A stretch of DNA of 7,368 nucleotides from the NCBI GenBank assembly GCA_028280675.1, contig JANQLI010000382.1, positions 1 through 7,368 of the forward strand, in the 5' to 3' direction. Made by a program: the position numbers and the translations under genes. Under the pieces are notes generated by a model. That model had not been told where the DNA came from. It searched no databases and was given only the letters and a program-made list of their open reading frames with translations. Shown piece after piece: positions 5,165-7,368 of this stretch. Position 1 is the stretch's first letter. Each line of letters begins with the position of its first letter. Origin of the DNA: Alphaproteobacteria bacterium. Its GTDB lineage: Bacteria; Pseudomonadota; Alphaproteobacteria; SMXP01.

Positions 5165-6646
5165 TTGGAAATCCGCGATTCTCTGACATTTGATGATGTG
5201 TTGCTGCGCCCCGGTGCGTCAGATGTCATGCCGAGCCAAGTTGACACACGCACACACCTCACAAAATCCATTACCTTGAATATTCCCCTTCTCTCCGCCG
5301 CGATGGATACGGTGACGGAAGCGCGCCTTGCTATCGCCATGGCGCAAGCGGGGGGTATCGGCGTGGTGCATAAGAATTTAAGCGTCGAAGAGCAAGCGGA
5401 TGAGGTGCGCAAGGTTAAGCAATATGAATCAGGCATGGTGGTCAACCCATTGACCCTCAATCCAGATCAGACATTGCAAGAGGCGCTGTCGGTGATGCAG
5501 ACCCGTAAAATTTCGGGCATTCCTATCGTCGAAAAACCACAACCGGGTGATGTGAACGGAAAACTTGTCGGTATTCTCACTAACCGCGATGTGCGGTTTG
5601 CGACAAATATGAATCAGCCGATTGCCGAATTGATGACCAAGGAAAACTTGGTCACGGTGCGTGAGGGTGTCGATAGCGAAGAAGCCAAAGCTTTGCTCCA
5701 TCAATATCGTATTGAACGATTGCTTGTTGTTGATGATGCTTATCGCTGTATCGGTTTAATCACTGTCAAAGATATGGAAAAAGCGGAATCGCATCCGAAT
5801 GCCTGTAAGGACGAGCAGGGGCGGTTACGTGTCGCCGCTGCGACAAGTGTTGGCGACGCGGGCTTTGAACGCGGTGAAGCACTGCTAGATGCGGATGTGG
5901 ATGTGCTTGTTGTCGATACGGCGCACGGCCATTCGTCTGCTGTGATCGAAACGGTGCAACGCATTAAGAAAGCCTATGGCAACACACAAGTGATCGCTGG
6001 GAACGTAGCAACGTCAGAAGCAACGAAGGCGTTGATTGACGCTGGGGCGGATTGCGTCAAAGTTGGTATTGGTCCTGGCTCCATTTGCACAACCCGTATC
6101 GTCGCAGGTGTGAGTGTGCCGCAACTAACGGCTATCTTAGATGCTGTAGACGTTGCGCATAAGGCTGGCGTTTCCATTGTCGCGGATGGCGGCATTAAAT
6201 ATTCTGGGGATTTTGCCAAAGCGCTTGCGGCGGGCGCCAATGCGGCCATGGTCGGATCGCTGATTGCAGGCACTGAAGAAAGCCCAGGTGAGGTGTTCCT
6301 CTATCAAGGGCGTTCTTATAAATCTTATCGCGGTATGGGCTCAGTGGGTGCGATGGCGCGCGGGTCTGCCGATCGCTATTTCCAACAAGACATCAGTGAC
6401 AGTTTGAAACTGGTGCCCGAGGGCATTGAAGGGCGTGTTGCCTATAAAGGGCCAGTGAATGTGATCATTCATCAACTTGTCGGTGGATTGTGTGCGTCTA
6501 TGGGTTACACCGGCTCTCCAACGATTGAGAGTTTTCATCAGAATGCTTCCTTTGTGAAAATCTCTTCGGCAGGATTGCGGGAGAGCCATGTCCATGATGT
6601 TTCGATCACCCGCGAAGCGCCGAATTATCCCTCACAAAATTCGTGA
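5165..6646 (+). CDS. guaB: Inosine-5'-monophosphate dehydrogenase
   Basis: GuaB oxidises IMP to XMP with NAD+, the first committed and rate-limiting step of de novo GTP synthesis in the cytoplasm. The protein has 493 residues (E. coli 488) and aligns over its whole length with the family from memory. It has the (beta/alpha)8 barrel start SLTFDDVLLRPG (6-17) with SAAMDTVTEA (44-53), an inserted pair of CBS regulatory domains (about 92-208), NAD-site residue D251 in VVDTAHGH (249-256), the K+ and IMP loop GIGPGSICTT (301-310) with catalytic Cys308, the IMP phosphate-binding region DGGIKYSG (341-348) and MVGSLIAGTEESPGE (362-376), and the mobile flap with the Arg404-Tyr405 pair in DRYFQ. All key residues are present, so it should be active. 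The CBS pair is known in the family to bind adenine and guanine nucleotides and tune activity. rsmB follows after 8 bp. Confidence 0.98.
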   Translation: MEIRDSLTFDDVLLRPGASDVMPSQVDTRTHLTKSITLNIPLLSAAMDTVTEARLAIAMAQAGGIGVVHKNLSVEEQADEVRKVKQYESGMVVNPLTLNPDQTLQEALSVMQTRKISGIPIVEKPQPGDVNGKLVGILTNRDVRFATNMNQPIAELMTKENLVTVREGVDSEEAKALLHQYRIERLLVVDDAYRCIGLITVKDMEKAESHPNACKDEQGRLRVAAATSVGDAGFERGEALLDADVDVLVVDTAHGHSSAVIETVQRIKKAYGNTQVIAGNVATSEATKALIDAGADCVKVGIGPGSICTTRIVAGVSVPQLTAILDAVDVAHKAGVSIVADGGIKYSGDFAKALAAGANAAMVGSLIAGTEESPGEVFLYQGRSYKSYRGMGSVGAMARGSADRYFQQDISDSLKLVPEGIEGRVAYKGPVNVIIHQLVGGLCASMGYTGSPTIESFHQNASFVKISSAGLRESHVHDVSITREAPNYPSQNS

Positions 6647-6654
6647 TGTGACGC

Positions 6655-7368
6655 ATGACACCCGGCGCACGTTTGCAGGCGGTCATTGATCTTCTCGACA
6701 TCTTTCAAAGTAAGCGTGCGCCTTTAGATAACATCGTCAAAGAGTGGGCGCGGCAAAACCGTTATGCGGGATCGAAAGATCGTGCGTTCATTACTGAGAC
6801 GGTATTTACGATCATGCGCTGCTATGGCCAATGTTTATCTGCTTTACAGAACGAGAGTCCCCGTAATGTTGTGTTGACATATCTTGCTTTGCTTGCACAA
6901 AAAGATCTCGGTGAAGTTCAAGACTTATTTAGTGGTGAGGGCTATGCCCCGACACTTCTCACGGATGAAGAAATTGCTCATTTCACTTCATGCAGACAAT
7001 CAGAGCTGCCCTCGGTGGAATTAAACATTCCAGACTTTTTGCGACATCCGCAGTTCTATGAACATCATGATGCACCTGCACTTTGGACAGCGCTTTCAGA
7101 GCGGGCGTCTTTAGATGTGCGCGTGAACACCCTCAAGTCCACGCGGGACGGTGTGGTTATGCAGTTGCAAGCACGTGGACATCATGCCGAAGCATGTCAT
7201 CTCAGTCCGGTTGGTGTTCGCATTAAGCCGGGTGCGGATGGGCGTTATGTTAATTTGCGCGGCCTTGATCTCTATCAAGATGGCCAGATTGAAATTCAGG
7301 ATCAGGGCACACAAGTGGCATCATTGCTTGTGGATGCACAGCCCGGAATGCAGGTACTTGATCTTTGC
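6655..7368 (+). CDS. rsmB: 16S rRNA (cytosine-C5)-methyltransferase, RsmB/NOP2 family, N-terminal part
   Basis: RsmB makes 5-methylcytosine at C967 of 16S rRNA using SAM. The window contains 238 residues; the frame runs off the right edge at a codon boundary, against roughly 430 residues for a complete protein. A NusB-like all-helical RNA-binding region occupies about 1-95, followed by the linker, the family motif RVNTLKSTR (156-164), a strand-rich segment, IEIQDQGTQVASLLVDAQPG (212-231) and the start of SAM motif I (VLDLC, 234-238). The catalytic and release cysteines lie beyond the window, so activity cannot be judged. The ATG at 6655 is 8 bp after the guaB stop. No good Shine-Dalgarno sequence precedes it, so expression probably depends on translation from guaB. 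The RsmB subgroup is favoured over the related RsmF/YebU by the NusB-like N-terminus and by the location next to guaB. Confidence 0.88.
   Translation, partial: MTPGARLQAVIDLLDIFQSKRAPLDNIVKEWARQNRYAGSKDRAFITETVFTIMRCYGQCLSALQNESPRNVVLTYLALLAQKDLGEVQDLFSGEGYAPTLLTDEEIAHFTSCRQSELPSVELNIPDFLRHPQFYEHHDAPALWTALSERASLDVRVNTLKSTRDGVVMQLQARGHHAEACHLSPVGVRIKPGADGRYVNLRGLDLYQDGQIEIQDQGTQVASLLVDAQPGMQVLDLC

Overview
The window reads as an ordinary, gene-dense stretch of an alphaproteobacterial chromosome with a base composition near 50% GC by eye. The taxonomic call rests on three things: the gene order Ppx/GppA-type phosphatase, RlmE, GuaB, RsmB, which I associate with Alphaproteobacteria; the basic N-terminal extension of RlmE; and the short two-domain Ppx/GppA protein with basic tails. 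Genus and species cannot be read from this window.

Left part (1-2870, minus strand). A compact operon runs leftward: a PadR-family regulator, a HlyD/AcrA-type membrane fusion protein 23 bp downstream, and the N-terminal third or less of an RND efflux transporter that overlaps the fusion protein by ATGA and leaves the window at position 1. Upstream of padR are two tandem copies of the perfect inverted repeat TATATC-N5-GATATA, 23 bp apart. They overlap a plausible leftward promoter and look like operators for PadR autorepression. Further upstream, still on the minus strand, is a small unrecognised 76-residue gene with a strong ribosome binding site.

Right part (2870-7368, plus strand). A Ppx/GppA phosphatase gene (GTG start) overlaps rlmE by ATGA, so the two are probably translated together. 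After a 124-bp gap with a candidate promoter comes guaB (IMP dehydrogenase), with a TTG start behind a near-perfect Shine-Dalgarno sequence. Eight bases after guaB starts rsmB, cut by the right edge just as its SAM-binding motif begins. This half combines guanine nucleotide and polyphosphate or (p)ppGpp metabolism (Ppx/GppA, GuaB) with rRNA methylation (RlmE for 23S, RsmB for 16S), a sensible growth-linked grouping.

I see no mobile element, CRISPR array, tRNA or rRNA. I found no clearly novel system. The items most worth a second look are the twin PadR-type operators, the orphan 76-residue gene, and the arginine/lysine-rich tails on the Ppx/GppA and RlmE proteins.
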